IMG/VR virus record: IMGVR_UViG_3300025030_000403
Coordinates: 1 to 24,594 of that record
Length of the DNA: 24,594 nt
Strand: one strand, 5' to 3'
Source of the DNA: a virus
Made by a program: the position numbers and the translations under genes. Below, piece by piece: positions 14,105 through 20,119 of the stretch. The number at the start of each line of letters is the position of its first letter. The first letter of the stretch is position 1. The notes under the pieces were generated by a model. It saw only the letters and a list, made by a program, of their open reading frames with translations, had not been told where the DNA came from and did not search any database.

Positions 14105-14967
14105 ATGAATCAATGCACCTTTTTGCTGGAGCAGGTGGCGGATTGCTTGCCGACCTCATTATCGGACACAATCCAGTCTGCGCAGTCGAGTGGTAGCCAT
14201 ACGCCTGCCGAATCCTGCGAGAACGCGCCGCCGAAGGATGGTTCCCTGACCTGCGGGTGTACGAGGGAGACATTAGGGTGTTCGATCCATCCGAATACGC
14301 GGGACGAATACATACAATCCATGCGGGATTCCCTTGCACAGATATTAGCGTTGCAGGGAAACAAGTTGGAGTTGGCGAAGGAACACGAAGCGGATTGTAT
14401 AGGGAAGTCCTACGAATCGCTGGCGTGGTACGACCAAGAGAAATCTTCCTGGAAAACGTCTCAGCAATCCTTTCTAACGGATTGGGAACCGTTCTCGGAG
14501 ACTTGGCCGCGCTCGGGTACGATGCGAAATGGATATGTATTCGAGCTTCCGATGTTGGCGCAAATCACCAAAGAGACAGATGGTGGCTACTTGCAAGACA
14601 AGTATTGGTTGACTCCATCGACCATACAAATAACTCCAAGTCAGAACAGACGAGAAAAGCGGACCGAATACAGAGCATCGGTAGGAAGGAAGGATTCCCC
14701 AGGGTGTTTGGAGGAACAAGTAATGACACAGAAGTTTTGGCCAACACCGACATCCCACAATGCGAAAGAGGGAGCGTATCCATCGGAGTATCTTCTGAAT
14801 ACGCCGACACTAGCATCGGAAGTTGGTGGAAAACTGAATGCCTCGTGGGTAGAATATCTAATGGGATGGCCAATAGGATGTACAAACTTAAAGCAATAGG
14901 AAACGGTCAAGTTCCATTGCAGGCAGCTTTGGCATATATGATGTTGTCAGAATTATCCGCAAAGTAG
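14101..14967 (+). pseudogene. C5-cytosine DNA methyltransferase, interrupted by an amber codon
   Basis: Read in one frame, this is a complete C5-methyltransferase of about 288 codons: motif I LFAGAGGG (residues 7-14), motif IV GFPCTD with the PC catalytic loop at 14332-14337, motif VI ENV at 14452-14460, motif VIII HQRDRWWLLA and motif X AIGNGQVP at 14893-14916. Codon 32 is TAG (14194-14196) in CAVEW-stop-PYACR, where the family normally has E or D. One G-to-T change explains it. TAG is used as a normal stop elsewhere, so the enzyme is probably inactive unless suppressed. The variable region is short, so target specificity cannot be read. Confidence 0.8.
14105..14899 (+). CDS. Intact +1-frame ORF overlapping the methyltransferase, 264 aa
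   Basis: This frame runs stop-free over most of the methyltransferase. Its ATG lies 8 bases after AAGGAAGG, an ideal spacing, whereas the GTG of the methyltransferase frame lies only 4 bases after it. The product contains SWKTSQQSFLTDWEPFSETW, then PRSGTMRNGYVFELP, WPTPTSHNAKEG and LNASWVEYLMGWPIGCTNLK. I recall such blocks (SWKTSQ, WPRSGTMRNG, WPTP, WVEWLMGWPxGWT) from phage proteins annotated as methyltransferase-associated or hypothetical. The amber mutation of the other frame is synonymous here (GGG to GGT). Minus-strand frames of 80-106 codons are also open in this region, so composition bias may contribute. Function unknown. Confidence 0.5.
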   Translation: MNQCTFLLEQVADCLPTSLSDTIQSAQSSGSHTPAESCENAPPKDGSLTCGCTRETLGCSIHPNTRDEYIQSMRDSLAQILALQGNKLELAKEHEADCIGKSYESLAWYDQEKSSWKTSQQSFLTDWEPFSETWPRSGTMRNGYVFELPMLAQITKETDGGYLQDKYWLTPSTIQITPSQNRREKRTEYRASVGRKDSPGCLEEQVMTQKFWPTPTSHNAKEGAYPSEYLLNTPTLASEVGGKLNASWVEYLMGWPIGCTNLKQ

Positions 14968-15160
14968 CTTTTTTACAAATTTACAATTCAGGCAGGTCGA
15001 TTAGCCACACCAAATAGCATTTCAATACTAACACACCACTACCACCATGCAAACGCGCTAGGCGGCTTCCTGACAAGGATACGGACTATCAGATACCAAG
15101 TCCGATTATCTAGAAATTCGCAATTTTCAAATCTGCATTCCACTCACACCAATTCACAAT

Positions 15161-15177
15161 CTGTAATCGGATTACAA
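15161..15177 (+). repeat. Palindromic operator copy 6
   Basis: CTGTAATCGGATTACAA, intergenic, centre 48 bp from copy 7. Confidence 0.88.
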
Positions 15178-15208
15178 CCACACAGACAATGTGACTATCA
15201 AGCAGGCA

Positions 15209-15225
15209 CTGTAATCGGATTACAC
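15209..15225 (+). repeat. Palindromic operator copy 7
   Basis: CTGTAATCGGATTACAC, intergenic, 25 bases upstream of the -35 of a possible rightward promoter. Confidence 0.88.
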
Positions 15226-15443
15226 TCAGCACGATATTCACGGAGCATAATTCGCAAGCATTTAGGCAGGATTATACTCTCGAACTCTGAATGACATGAC
15301 GCTAATATAATATCATGGATGTTGGGGAAAGTGATTGACAGAATTTTGTCAAGGGGGGGCAAGCGGTCGATTTAAGAGGAGGGGCAAAAAGTACAATACA
15401 ATCAACAGCTTACGAGGGGAGCGCGCCTGGTTGCTGCGCATAG

Positions 15444-15459
15444 GTTAGTGACTGCTAAC
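15444..15459 (-). repeat. GTTAG...CTAAC repeat, copy 1
   Basis: On the minus strand this reads GTTAGCAGTCACTAAC, one base different from the two copies at 17068-17083 and 17178-17193. The 5-bp arms are inverted repeats. It abuts the tandem GTGAC operators. Confidence 0.7.
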
Positions 15460-15498
15460 GTGACGCAATTTGCGTCACATTGTGACGGATTTGGTCAC
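15460..15498 (+). promoter_or_regulatory. Tandem GTGAC/GTCAC operators
   Basis: GTGACGCAATTTGCGTCAC (15460-15478) is a perfect 9+1+9 palindrome. After ATT comes GTGACGGATTTGGTCAC (15482-15498) with the same outer arms, again followed by ATT. The pair sits just upstream of a weak promoter TTATCA-18-TATACT (15500-15529). This is the arrangement of two repressor-dimer sites. Confidence 0.65.
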
Positions 15499-15606
15499 AT
15501 TATCAATGCAGTGGCACGGATTATATACTGCCTATTTATTAAACAGTTGCGCTATAACTCAATAAGCGCGCCATTCTCGCAGATACTTATGCACAATGGC
15601 ATGAGG

Positions 15607-15650
15607 TGGCACGCTGTTTGCATACTATAATAGCACCGGCAACGTGCCGG
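15607..15650 (+). promoter_or_regulatory. Sigma-54-like promoter and leader hairpin
   Basis: TGGCACGCTGTTTGCA (15607-15622) matches the -24/-12 consensus TGGCAC-N5-TTGCW with GG and GC at the required spacing. A TATAAT hexamer (15626-15631) also lies here but without a -35, so a sigma-70 reading is possible. The leader holds a hairpin CCGGCA-ACG-TGCCGG (15636-15650) directly before the AAGGAG of the next gene. Confidence 0.45.
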
Positions 15651-15668
15651 ATTTTAAGGAGAACGAAA

Positions 15669-15845
15669 ATGATACATAACACAATGACACCAGCGGCACA
15701 TGCGGCGCTCAAAGCGGCGCGCATTTGCGCAAATTTAGGGCGGCGCGCGGGATATACGTATGCCATGCGGCGTGGGTGCAACATGAGCTTATACCGTTTG
15801 GCCTGCCAGCTCCACGCTGCACATCGTAGCGGGGTGACAGCATGA
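15669..15845 (+). CDS. Hypothetical small phage protein, 58 aa
   Basis: ATG at 15669 has AAGGAG 7 bases upstream. The product begins MIHNTMTPAAHAALKAARIC and includes SLYRLACQLHAAHRSG, a helical, basic, alanine- and arginine-rich protein. I recall similar small phage proteins with AAxxCAxxGRRA and LxRLA motifs, all of unknown function. The stop overlaps the next start (ATGA). This block is visibly more GC-rich than its surroundings. Confidence 0.65.
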   Translation: MIHNTMTPAAHAALKAARICANLGRRAGYTYAMRRGCNMSLYRLACQLHAAHRSGVTA

Positions 15846-15994
15846 TGCGCGCCCCGGCAGTATCTCGGCCTTGCATATTGACCCAACTGCACCGCCTTGC
15901 ACGTGCCCGCGCGTGGTCTATGGTACGCCCTCAGTCTATCATCGTGGATCGCTATCAGGCCGTGACGGTGCACTACAGCAAAGGAGGGTATTAA
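15842..15994 (+). CDS. Hypothetical small basic protein, 50 aa
   Basis: Begins MMRAPAVSRPCILTQLHRLA and ends DRYQAVTVHYSKGGY. It is arginine-rich with a predicted helix in the first half. Start overlaps the previous stop (ATGA). Its final codons contain AAAGGAGGG, the ribosome-binding site of the next gene, the usual organisation of compact phage operons. Not recognised. Confidence 0.6.
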   Translation: MMRAPAVSRPCILTQLHRLARARAWSMVRPQSIIVDRYQAVTVHYSKGGY

Positions 15995-15995
15995 C

Positions 15996-16137
15996 ATGCG
16001 TATATTGGACGTTTGGACTACTCAAATTCAGCGGCGGTTATCATGACGTGTTACGCCGCTCCGCTGATTTGCATGGCACGCCTGAATATATACGGCGTGA
16101 CGGCGTGCTAATTCCATGGGCGCAGCGCTTTGTCTAA
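15996..16137 (+). pseudogene. Small gene with an apparent frameshift
   Basis: A strong AAAGGAGG precedes ATG at 15996, but that frame gives only MRILDVWTTQIQRRLS before TGA at 16044-16046. One frame over, and without any start codon of its own after the ribosome-binding site, the sequence reads SGGYHDVLRRSADLHG and then VLIPWAQRFV to TAA at 16135-16137, which looks like a normal protein. A single-base indel around 16020-16025 would join them into about 47 residues. Alternatively it is programmed frameshifting, or the short peptide is real. Confidence 0.45.
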
Positions 16138-16206
16138 AGTCATCCTCCCGCGCCTTGGCAACAGGACGCGGCGGGCCTAACTTTGGGCGATTATTGAGGG
16201 GATGTT

Positions 16207-16437
16207 ATGAATAACTTTAAACAACTGCGGCACGATGTAAACGGTAACACGCGCTTTGTAACTTCGTGGCTCGGCTTCGGCTTCAATTCATACGCTCAAG
16301 CGGTCAAGGCGGCAAACACTCTAGGCGGACGCAAATACCATTGCAAAGCATACGGCGGCGGAATAGTGTTTCAAGCGTATCAGTGCGAACTTGCGGACAT
16401 ATCGGCACGGCTGCAAGCGTTAGCAAAGGCCGCCTAA
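16207..16437 (+). CDS. Hypothetical protein, 76 aa
   Basis: Begins MNNFKQLRHDVNGNTRFVTS after GAGGGGA at suitable spacing. The middle AVKAANTLGGRKYHCKAYGG is basic with a GGG turn; the end ISARLQALAKAA is helical. A GC-rich imperfect hairpin (CCCGCGCC...GCGGCGGG, about 16147-16175) precedes it. I do not recognise the family; composition suggests a compact alpha/beta protein. Confidence 0.65.
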   Translation: MNNFKQLRHDVNGNTRFVTSWLGFGFNSYAQAVKAANTLGGRKYHCKAYGGGIVFQAYQCELADISARLQALAKAA

Positions 16438-16516
16438 ACGCGCCACAAAGCGCAACAAGGCGTTTACCTGCTATCGGGCAGGGGTGAGTATCAATTAACG
16501 AAATGAAAGGCTTAAA

Positions 16517-16687
16517 ATGGACTATTTGCTAACCCGTCAACAGGCTCGCGAAACACTAAATAAACTTGGCTTCCAGAATTCCAAACTTCCGGCCATACAA
16601 CGCAGCCTGATTCTCAACTTTCCGGGGAAAGCATGGCGCATTGATTGGAAAGGCAAGGATGCTTTCTTGATGTACGAAATGGCATAG
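16517..16687 (+). CDS. Hypothetical protein, 56 aa
   Basis: ATG at 16517 follows GAAAGG. The product is MDYLLTRQQARETLNKLGFQ... and ends DWKGKDAFLMYEMA. It is basic, with one amphipathic helix (TRQQARETLNKLG) and an aromatic, strand-like C-terminal half. It ends with TAG, a second case where amber is a normal stop. Unrecognised. Confidence 0.6.
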   Translation: MDYLLTRQQARETLNKLGFQNSKLPAIQRSLILNFPGKAWRIDWKGKDAFLMYEMA

Positions 16688-16845
16688 GCATAGGCTGATA
16701 ACCTAGCAGGCACAATACCGCCTAGAATCGCATCCTGCGGGTAATGGCGGGTAATTAACTGGACTAGCAAGCGGCAAGTATAGCGGCTAAACATGGCAGC
16801 AATTCTAAAGGGCGGAACCGGAATATCGGCAAAGGCATAAAACAA

Positions 16846-17010
16846 ATATGCACGATCACGGACTACTACATCACCCGCAACCTAGCAGGGGAGATAGTCA
16901 AAGAGCGATACGTTGCAATTCACATCATGTTGGGTATCATCACCGATTATGATATTCCAGAAACCGAAGTCGCAAGAGGCTTGCTACCAGAATACCAGCA
17001 CTTACTCTAA
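16846..17010 (+). CDS. Probable small gene with non-canonical AUA start, 54 aa
   Basis: The frame ICTITDYYITRNLAGEIVKE then RYVAIHIMLGIITDY to TAA at 17010 reads like a genuine protein, but no ATG, GTG or TTG lies between the preceding TAG and its middle. ATA at 16846 is placed about 10 bases after AAAGG, where a start is expected. One change (ATG to ATA) would explain it. Either a rare AUA start, a decayed gene, or initiation at the internal ATG. Confidence 0.4.
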   Translation: MCTITDYYITRNLAGEIVKERYVAIHIMLGIITDYDIPETEVARGLLPEYQHLL

Positions 17011-17067
17011 ACGCGGAATCCATGTATACCGCAACCCGGCAAAACATGGATTCTTCACAGCCCAATA

Positions 17068-17083
17068 GTTAGCACTCACTAAC
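17068..17083 (+). repeat. GTTAG...CTAAC repeat, copy 2
   Basis: GTTAGCACTCACTAAC, identical to copy 3 at 17178-17193. Confidence 0.75.
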
Positions 17084-17177
17084 CTACCCAAAACATCGGA
17101 AGCGCAAACCTTTTACCGTGTAAGTAAAGGTGAGCAACCGCAACAGATCACACAAAACATGGAATTATTACCATCCG

Positions 17178-17193
17178 GTTAGCACTCACTAAC
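17178..17193 (+). repeat. GTTAG...CTAAC repeat, copy 3
   Basis: GTTAGCACTCACTAAC, 110 bp from copy 2. Confidence 0.75.
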
Positions 17194-17363
17194 ATTGCGG
17201 ATATAGTTGGCTATTATAACCTTTAGCCAATGGTAAAGCATGTTGTCAGTCATTACTCACGCCAAAACACGGAATTAGTGAGCCAAAACACGGAAAAGTT
17301 GATATTCGTCAACTAAACATGAATTCTGCACAACTTTTAAGCAGATAGTCAGGAAAATAGGGC

Positions 17364-17452
17364 AATATATTGAACAACTGCTTATTATTTAAGCAACTCT
17401 TAAAGTAATACATTAACTATTGCTTAATAATTAAGCAACTGTTCAATATATT
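17364..17452. repeat. 33-bp imperfect inverted repeat with nested palindromes
   Basis: Arms 17364-17396 and 17420-17452 share AATATATTGAACA at the outer end and TGCTTA...AAGCAA at the inner end, around a 23-nt centre. Each arm contains its own TTAAGCA-type palindrome (for example TTGCTTAA-TAA-TTAAGCAA at 17420-17438). A direct copy of TTGAACAACTGCTTA (17370-17384) recurs at 17464-17478. Confidence 0.75.
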
Positions 17453-17502
17453 TTAGAGGAAAGTTGAACAACTGCTTAAAAAATAGGCAATTTACCCTAA
17501 AT

Positions 17503-17521
17503 GCAAATAAGAATCATTATC
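17503..17521 (+). promoter_or_regulatory. Fur-box-like site
   Basis: The 19-mer GCAAATAAGAATCATTATC matches the classical Fur box GATAATGATAATCATTATC at 15 of 19 positions, with the right half perfect. It may be chance in AT-rich DNA. Confidence 0.3.
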
Positions 17522-17798
17522 ATTAAAAAAAATAGTGAATGAAAACAACTACTTAAAAATTTATAATCAATTAGAGAGTTGATTCCATTGAGGAAAACGG
17601 CAAAAAAGAGAGGATATTATGCAGTTATTCCACATATAACCCTTTGTATATCTAACAAATAACACCTTCACTACCCATATAGAGAGATTATTTTATAATA
17701 AGAATATATATATCTGTAGGCTGTGGCTGTGGTGAATATTTTTCATTTATCCTGTTTTTAGCCCTTTAGTGAATATAATCAAGTATTTAACTGCGGTT

Positions 17799-17820
17799 TT
17801 GCCTAGGAATTGCCTAGGAA
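17799..17820. repeat. Tandem 11-bp repeat TTGCCTAGGAA
   Basis: Two exact adjacent copies (17799-17809 and 17810-17820), each with the palindrome CCTAGG, upstream of the rightward promoter. Confidence 0.7.
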
Positions 17821-17875
17821 TTAATAGGGTTGTGGCTTTGCGGGTAGTTATAAAGCAAAATAGTTTATTATTATG

Positions 17876-17903
17876 TTGTATTCTTCGTGGATTATGCTAT
17901 TAT
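17876..17903 (+). promoter_or_regulatory. Promoter of the rightward small-gene operon
   Basis: TTGTAT (17876-17881), a 16-base spacer ending TGC, and TATTAT (17898-17903) give an extended -10 promoter of the same design as at 13176-13203. It lies about 45 bases before the first gene of a long run of co-directional genes. Confidence 0.6.
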
Positions 17904-17945
17904 GACTACTTGTTCGGTTGATTAACTTTTGAAAGGGTAAATAAA

Positions 17946-18227
17946 ATGAGAATTACACAAAAAGATTTAGAAGCTGTAGTTTCACGGATTAACCGTATTT
18001 GTGGAACTCCTGCTACTCCATATTCCAAAGATGCTGCCGGTAAGATTTCCCCTAATGCTGACTGCTACCATCTATCCTACGCTTACGGTGGCGTCCAGCT
18101 TGTGCAAATGTCCGATGTTATCGGTTGCTCCGGTGTCCGTAATGTTCTGGGAACTGGTCATATTACCAAGTCTGATTTATACAATCGGATGCAAGCGTTT
18201 ATTGCTGGTTTGGAGGTGACAAAATGA
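17946..18227 (+). CDS. Hypothetical phage protein, 93 aa
   Basis: Begins MRITQKDLEAVVSRINRICG and has NADCYHLSYAYGGVQLVQMS and TKSDLYNRMQAFIAGLEVTK. I recall close relatives in many phages (TQKDLxAVxxRIN...YHLxxAYGGVxLxxM...SxREL...FIAG), always as small proteins of unknown role near early genes. GAAAGG precedes the start. First gene of the rightward operon; its stop overlaps the next start (ATGA). Confidence 0.8.
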   Translation: MRITQKDLEAVVSRINRICGTPATPYSKDAAGKISPNADCYHLSYAYGGVQLVQMSDVIGCSGVRNVLGTGHITKSDLYNRMQAFIAGLEVTK

Positions 18228-18478
18228 CATTTACCACATATTCCGAAGCTGAAGCCGAAGCCGTAGAGTTTGGCGCTGTTAACGTTGGCGTATTCTCACC
18301 TAACTGGCCGTTGCATGGTGCATTTTGTGCTCACTTCTTCGATGCTGCTGGTTTGGAGGTTGGCTTTTATCATTACGACCTGCATAATCCGTTGCTTGTT
18401 CTTGAGCCTCGCCGTTCATGGAGCCAATCATTCAAGGATGGTTTGAAATTCAGTAAAATTGAAAAGGTGTCAATATGA
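18224..18478 (+). CDS. Hypothetical protein, 84 aa
   Basis: Begins MTFTTYSEAEAEAVEFGAVN and contains APFCAHFFDAAGLEV-like text (GAFCAHFFDAAGLEVGFYHY) and SWSQSFKDGLKFSKIE. Compact alpha/beta protein without a recognised motif. The ATGA overlap with the previous gene and an ATGA overlap with the next gene place it firmly in the operon. Confidence 0.7.
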   Translation: MTFTTYSEAEAEAVEFGAVNVGVFSPNWPLHGAFCAHFFDAAGLEVGFYHYDLHNPLLVLEPRRSWSQSFKDGLKFSKIEKVSI

Positions 18479-18606
18479 ACCGATCCGATATATCCGGCTT
18501 TGAGTTTACCATTTTCGGCTATACCGTGGAAGTTGTGACCGTTCGCCGTATCCCTCGAACTATCGCCCTTTGGCATGGCTCCCGTTTTATCTATCGGAAA
18601 GGCTGA
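18475..18606 (+). CDS. Hypothetical protein, 43 aa
   Basis: ATG at 18475 overlaps the previous stop. The product MNRSDISGFEFTIFGYTVEV... is short, basic at its C-terminus (RRIPRTIALWHGSRFIYRKG) and probably beta-rich. A GGTGTCAAT ribosome-binding site precedes it. No family recognised. Confidence 0.6.
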   Translation: MNRSDISGFEFTIFGYTVEVVTVRRIPRTIALWHGSRFIYRKG

Positions 18607-18609
18607 AAA

Positions 18610-18804
18610 ATGACTCCAGAATATAGAAAACAGATTGCGGAATGTGAGAAGCTATACGCCGAAAAGGGCCGCAAAGCATTAAACAATCCCCACGGCATGA
18701 TCGGCAAAACATGCGGTTGCCGTGATTGTTTCTGCTGTGCCGCTTATCACGTGCTGGAAGCCGCTGCAATTCGTGAATATCAAATAAGGAGCTTGAGAAA
18801 ATGA
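18610..18804 (+). CDS. Cys-rich hypothetical protein, 64 aa
   Basis: Begins MTPEYRKQIAECEKLYAEKG. A cluster GKTCGCRDCFCCAAYHV holds five cysteines within ten residues, likely a metal site, followed by a helix LEAAAIREYQIRSL. Overlaps the next gene by ATGA. Unknown function. Confidence 0.65.
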   Translation: MTPEYRKQIAECEKLYAEKGRKALNNPHGMIGKTCGCRDCFCCAAYHVLEAAAIREYQIRSLRK

Positions 18805-19409
18805 AAACTCGAAATAAAATCAAGTTTATTGCCGGAATACATGGCTCCGAAGGCAATCCAGATACATTCGCCATGATCGAATGCTATCAGCTCAAACATG
18901 GGCTTGCTATATCTGCCCCGATTGTTGCCGATGAATTCGGCCAATGTACCTATAAGGCAGGCTGGATCGTTTACCACGTTGCAACAGGTAGAACGGTAAA
19001 GACTGACTACGGAAATGGTTTTAAGACCCCTTTTGATGCAATCCTTGCGGCAAAGAATGTCGGCGGGTTGTATGCCAAAATTACCGCCCGTGATTTTACC
19101 GCCGAAATTGAGGCTTTGCCGGTTGCGGAGTGTGTTGTTCCTGTAATCGGTAAACTTCGCGCCATGCCTAAGCCAAAGGCGGACAAGGTATTCGGCCTTA
19201 ATCCTGCAAAATATGGCTCCCTTGTTGCCTTAATCGGCGATATTGACAACGCACGCCGGGAAGCATATCGAACCAGCGGCCAGTTTTTGCCCTTCCGGTT
19301 CGGCAAAGCAACTTTTAAGGTTGGCGCAAGGCTTGAGGCGTTAAACCTATTCCGTGAACGTGTACTGAAAAACAAACGGGCATTTTCGGATGCCGCCCTT
19401 AACGCTTAA
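18801..19409 (+). CDS. Hypothetical protein, 202 aa
   Basis: The largest gene of this operon. It begins MKTRNKIKFIAGIHGSEGNP and has ATGRTVKTDYGNGFKTPFDA in the middle and a basic C-terminal third (RFGKATFKVGARLEALNLFR). It contains no nuclease, kinase or DNA-binding motif I can identify. The start overlaps the upstream stop. It could be a single-strand or host-interaction protein, but that is guesswork. Confidence 0.65.
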   Translation: MKTRNKIKFIAGIHGSEGNPDTFAMIECYQLKHGLAISAPIVADEFGQCTYKAGWIVYHVATGRTVKTDYGNGFKTPFDAILAAKNVGGLYAKITARDFTAEIEALPVAECVVPVIGKLRAMPKPKADKVFGLNPAKYGSLVALIGDIDNARREAYRTSGQFLPFRFGKATFKVGARLEALNLFRERVLKNKRAFSDAALNA

Positions 19410-19426
19410 CTTTGGAGACTGAAAAC

Positions 19427-19678
19427 ATGAAAACTTACACTTTTGACGGACACGGAATAAATGGCGCGGATGAATATAAAAGCCGCTTGGCTACACTCAC
19501 GAACGAAGGTCACGCTAAAAACATCGGCAAACTGTTTGCAGCCGCCCCTGAATTGATGGAAGCATTGGAAGCATTGCTAGAACATGCAGAAAAATATCTC
19601 CGCCTCGGTGAAGTTGGAGGCAAAGAAAAACGTATTATTGAGTCCGCCCGTGCATCAATTGCAAAGGCGAAAGGCTAA
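19427..19678 (+). CDS. Phage protein with AAAPELMEALE motif, 83 aa
   Basis: ATG at 19427 is preferred over an in-frame TTG because TTGGAGAC gives it a ribosome-binding site. The product begins MKTYTFDGHGINGADEYKSR and contains NIGKLFAAAPELMEALEALL, a helix-hairpin hallmark of a very common small phage protein family of unknown role. The tail EKRIIESARASIAKAKG is helical. Position among early genes is typical. Confidence 0.75.
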   Translation: MKTYTFDGHGINGADEYKSRLATLTNEGHAKNIGKLFAAAPELMEALEALLEHAEKYLRLGEVGGKEKRIIESARASIAKAKG

Positions 19679-19680
19679 TC

Positions 19681-19869
19681 ATGGAAACAGTAAAAATCCC
19701 AAAAGGCGAGCAAGTCTATATCTGGATGCGCGCCAACAATGCCACGCAAGCAATGGCTATGCAGCAATTCGGCATGACGCAAACAGGGATAAGCCTTGCC
19801 CTGAAGCGCCACTGCACAAAACATGGGCTGATTAAAATTGATAATCGTAAAAAGGGGATGACAAAATGA
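19681..19869 (+). CDS. Possible HTH protein, 62 aa
   Basis: Begins METVKIPKGEQVYIWMRANN. Residues about 20-45 (NATQAMAMQQFGMTQTGISL then ALKRHC) can be read as helix-turn-helix, with the GMTQTGI turn and recognition-type helix, followed by a basic tail DNRKKGMTK. It may be a small DNA-binding regulator. The evidence is only pattern-level. Overlaps the next gene by ATGA. Confidence 0.55.
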   Translation: METVKIPKGEQVYIWMRANNATQAMAMQQFGMTQTGISLALKRHCTKHGLIKIDNRKKGMTK

Positions 19870-20069
19870 ACGCCACACTCGAAAACATGCAGAAAGCGCA
19901 ACAATGCGCGGCTATGCTGGTAAATGATCTGCGCGAATGCCTGAAAACATGCTCGGCGCTAGAAGCCATGCTTATTTTACCGGAAATTGAAAAATCGGCT
20001 GATATAGCCAACAAACTATCGGCCATGCTTTCCGCAATGAATGCAGGAAGCGAAAATAAGCCATTTTAA
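19866..20069 (+). CDS. Hypothetical helical protein, 67 aa
   Basis: MNATLENMQKAQQCAAMLVN... is almost wholly helical (alanine, leucine and methionine rich) and ends SAMNAGSENKPF. A coiled-coil oligomer is likely. Start overlaps the previous stop with a GGGGATG-type ribosome-binding site. No family recognised. Confidence 0.65.
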   Translation: MNATLENMQKAQQCAAMLVNDLRECLKTCSALEAMLILPEIEKSADIANKLSAMLSAMNAGSENKPF

Positions 20070-20119
20070 GCCTTCGCAACAAGCTGGACAGCCTTCGTGT
20101 TATCCATAGCAGTAAAACA

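Larger units (their letters stand above)
14968..15668. other. Control region without a gene
   Basis: No coding frame is supported. It contains operator copies 6 and 7, a possible promoter TTCGCA-16-TATACT at 15251-15278, a second TATAAT at 15306-15311, a palindrome-like TTGACA-GAATTT-TGTCAA at 15335-15352, a run of seven G, a GTTAG repeat, tandem GTGAC operators and a sigma-54-like promoter (listed separately). Confidence 0.55.
17011..17945. other. AT-rich repeat region, candidate replication origin
   Basis: No gene is supported across more than 900 bases. The left part has iteron-like CAAAACAYGGA copies at 17040-17050, 17153-17163, 17263-17273 and 17284-17294, plus one with an insertion at 17089-17100, two GTTAGCACTCACTAAC copies, and hairpins TTGGCTA/TAGCCAA (17207-17230) and AGTTGA/TCAACT (about 17296-17313). 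The centre has a 33-bp inverted repeat. From about 17490 the sequence is strongly AT-rich, as in a DNA-unwinding element. This layout fits an origin, but no initiator gene is identified. Confidence 0.55.

Noticed and set aside
14194-14196. Genome-wide recoding of TAG as an amino acid
   Set aside because: Scaffold ends in TAG TAG, and the genes at 16517 and 14105 also end in TAG; no suppressor tRNA is seen in the window.
14474-14910. Three minus-strand frames of 89-106 codons across the methyltransferase
   Set aside because: No ribosome-binding sites or recognisable motifs; they reflect codon composition, and they caution against over-reading the +1 frame.
15587-15997. 136-codon minus-strand frame
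   Set aside because: Antisense to two plus-strand genes with strong ribosome-binding sites and ATGA coupling.
17040-17294. CRISPR array from the repeated CAAAACAYGGA units
   Set aside because: Repeats are 11 bp with irregular spacing and no uniform spacers; iteron-like is the better reading.
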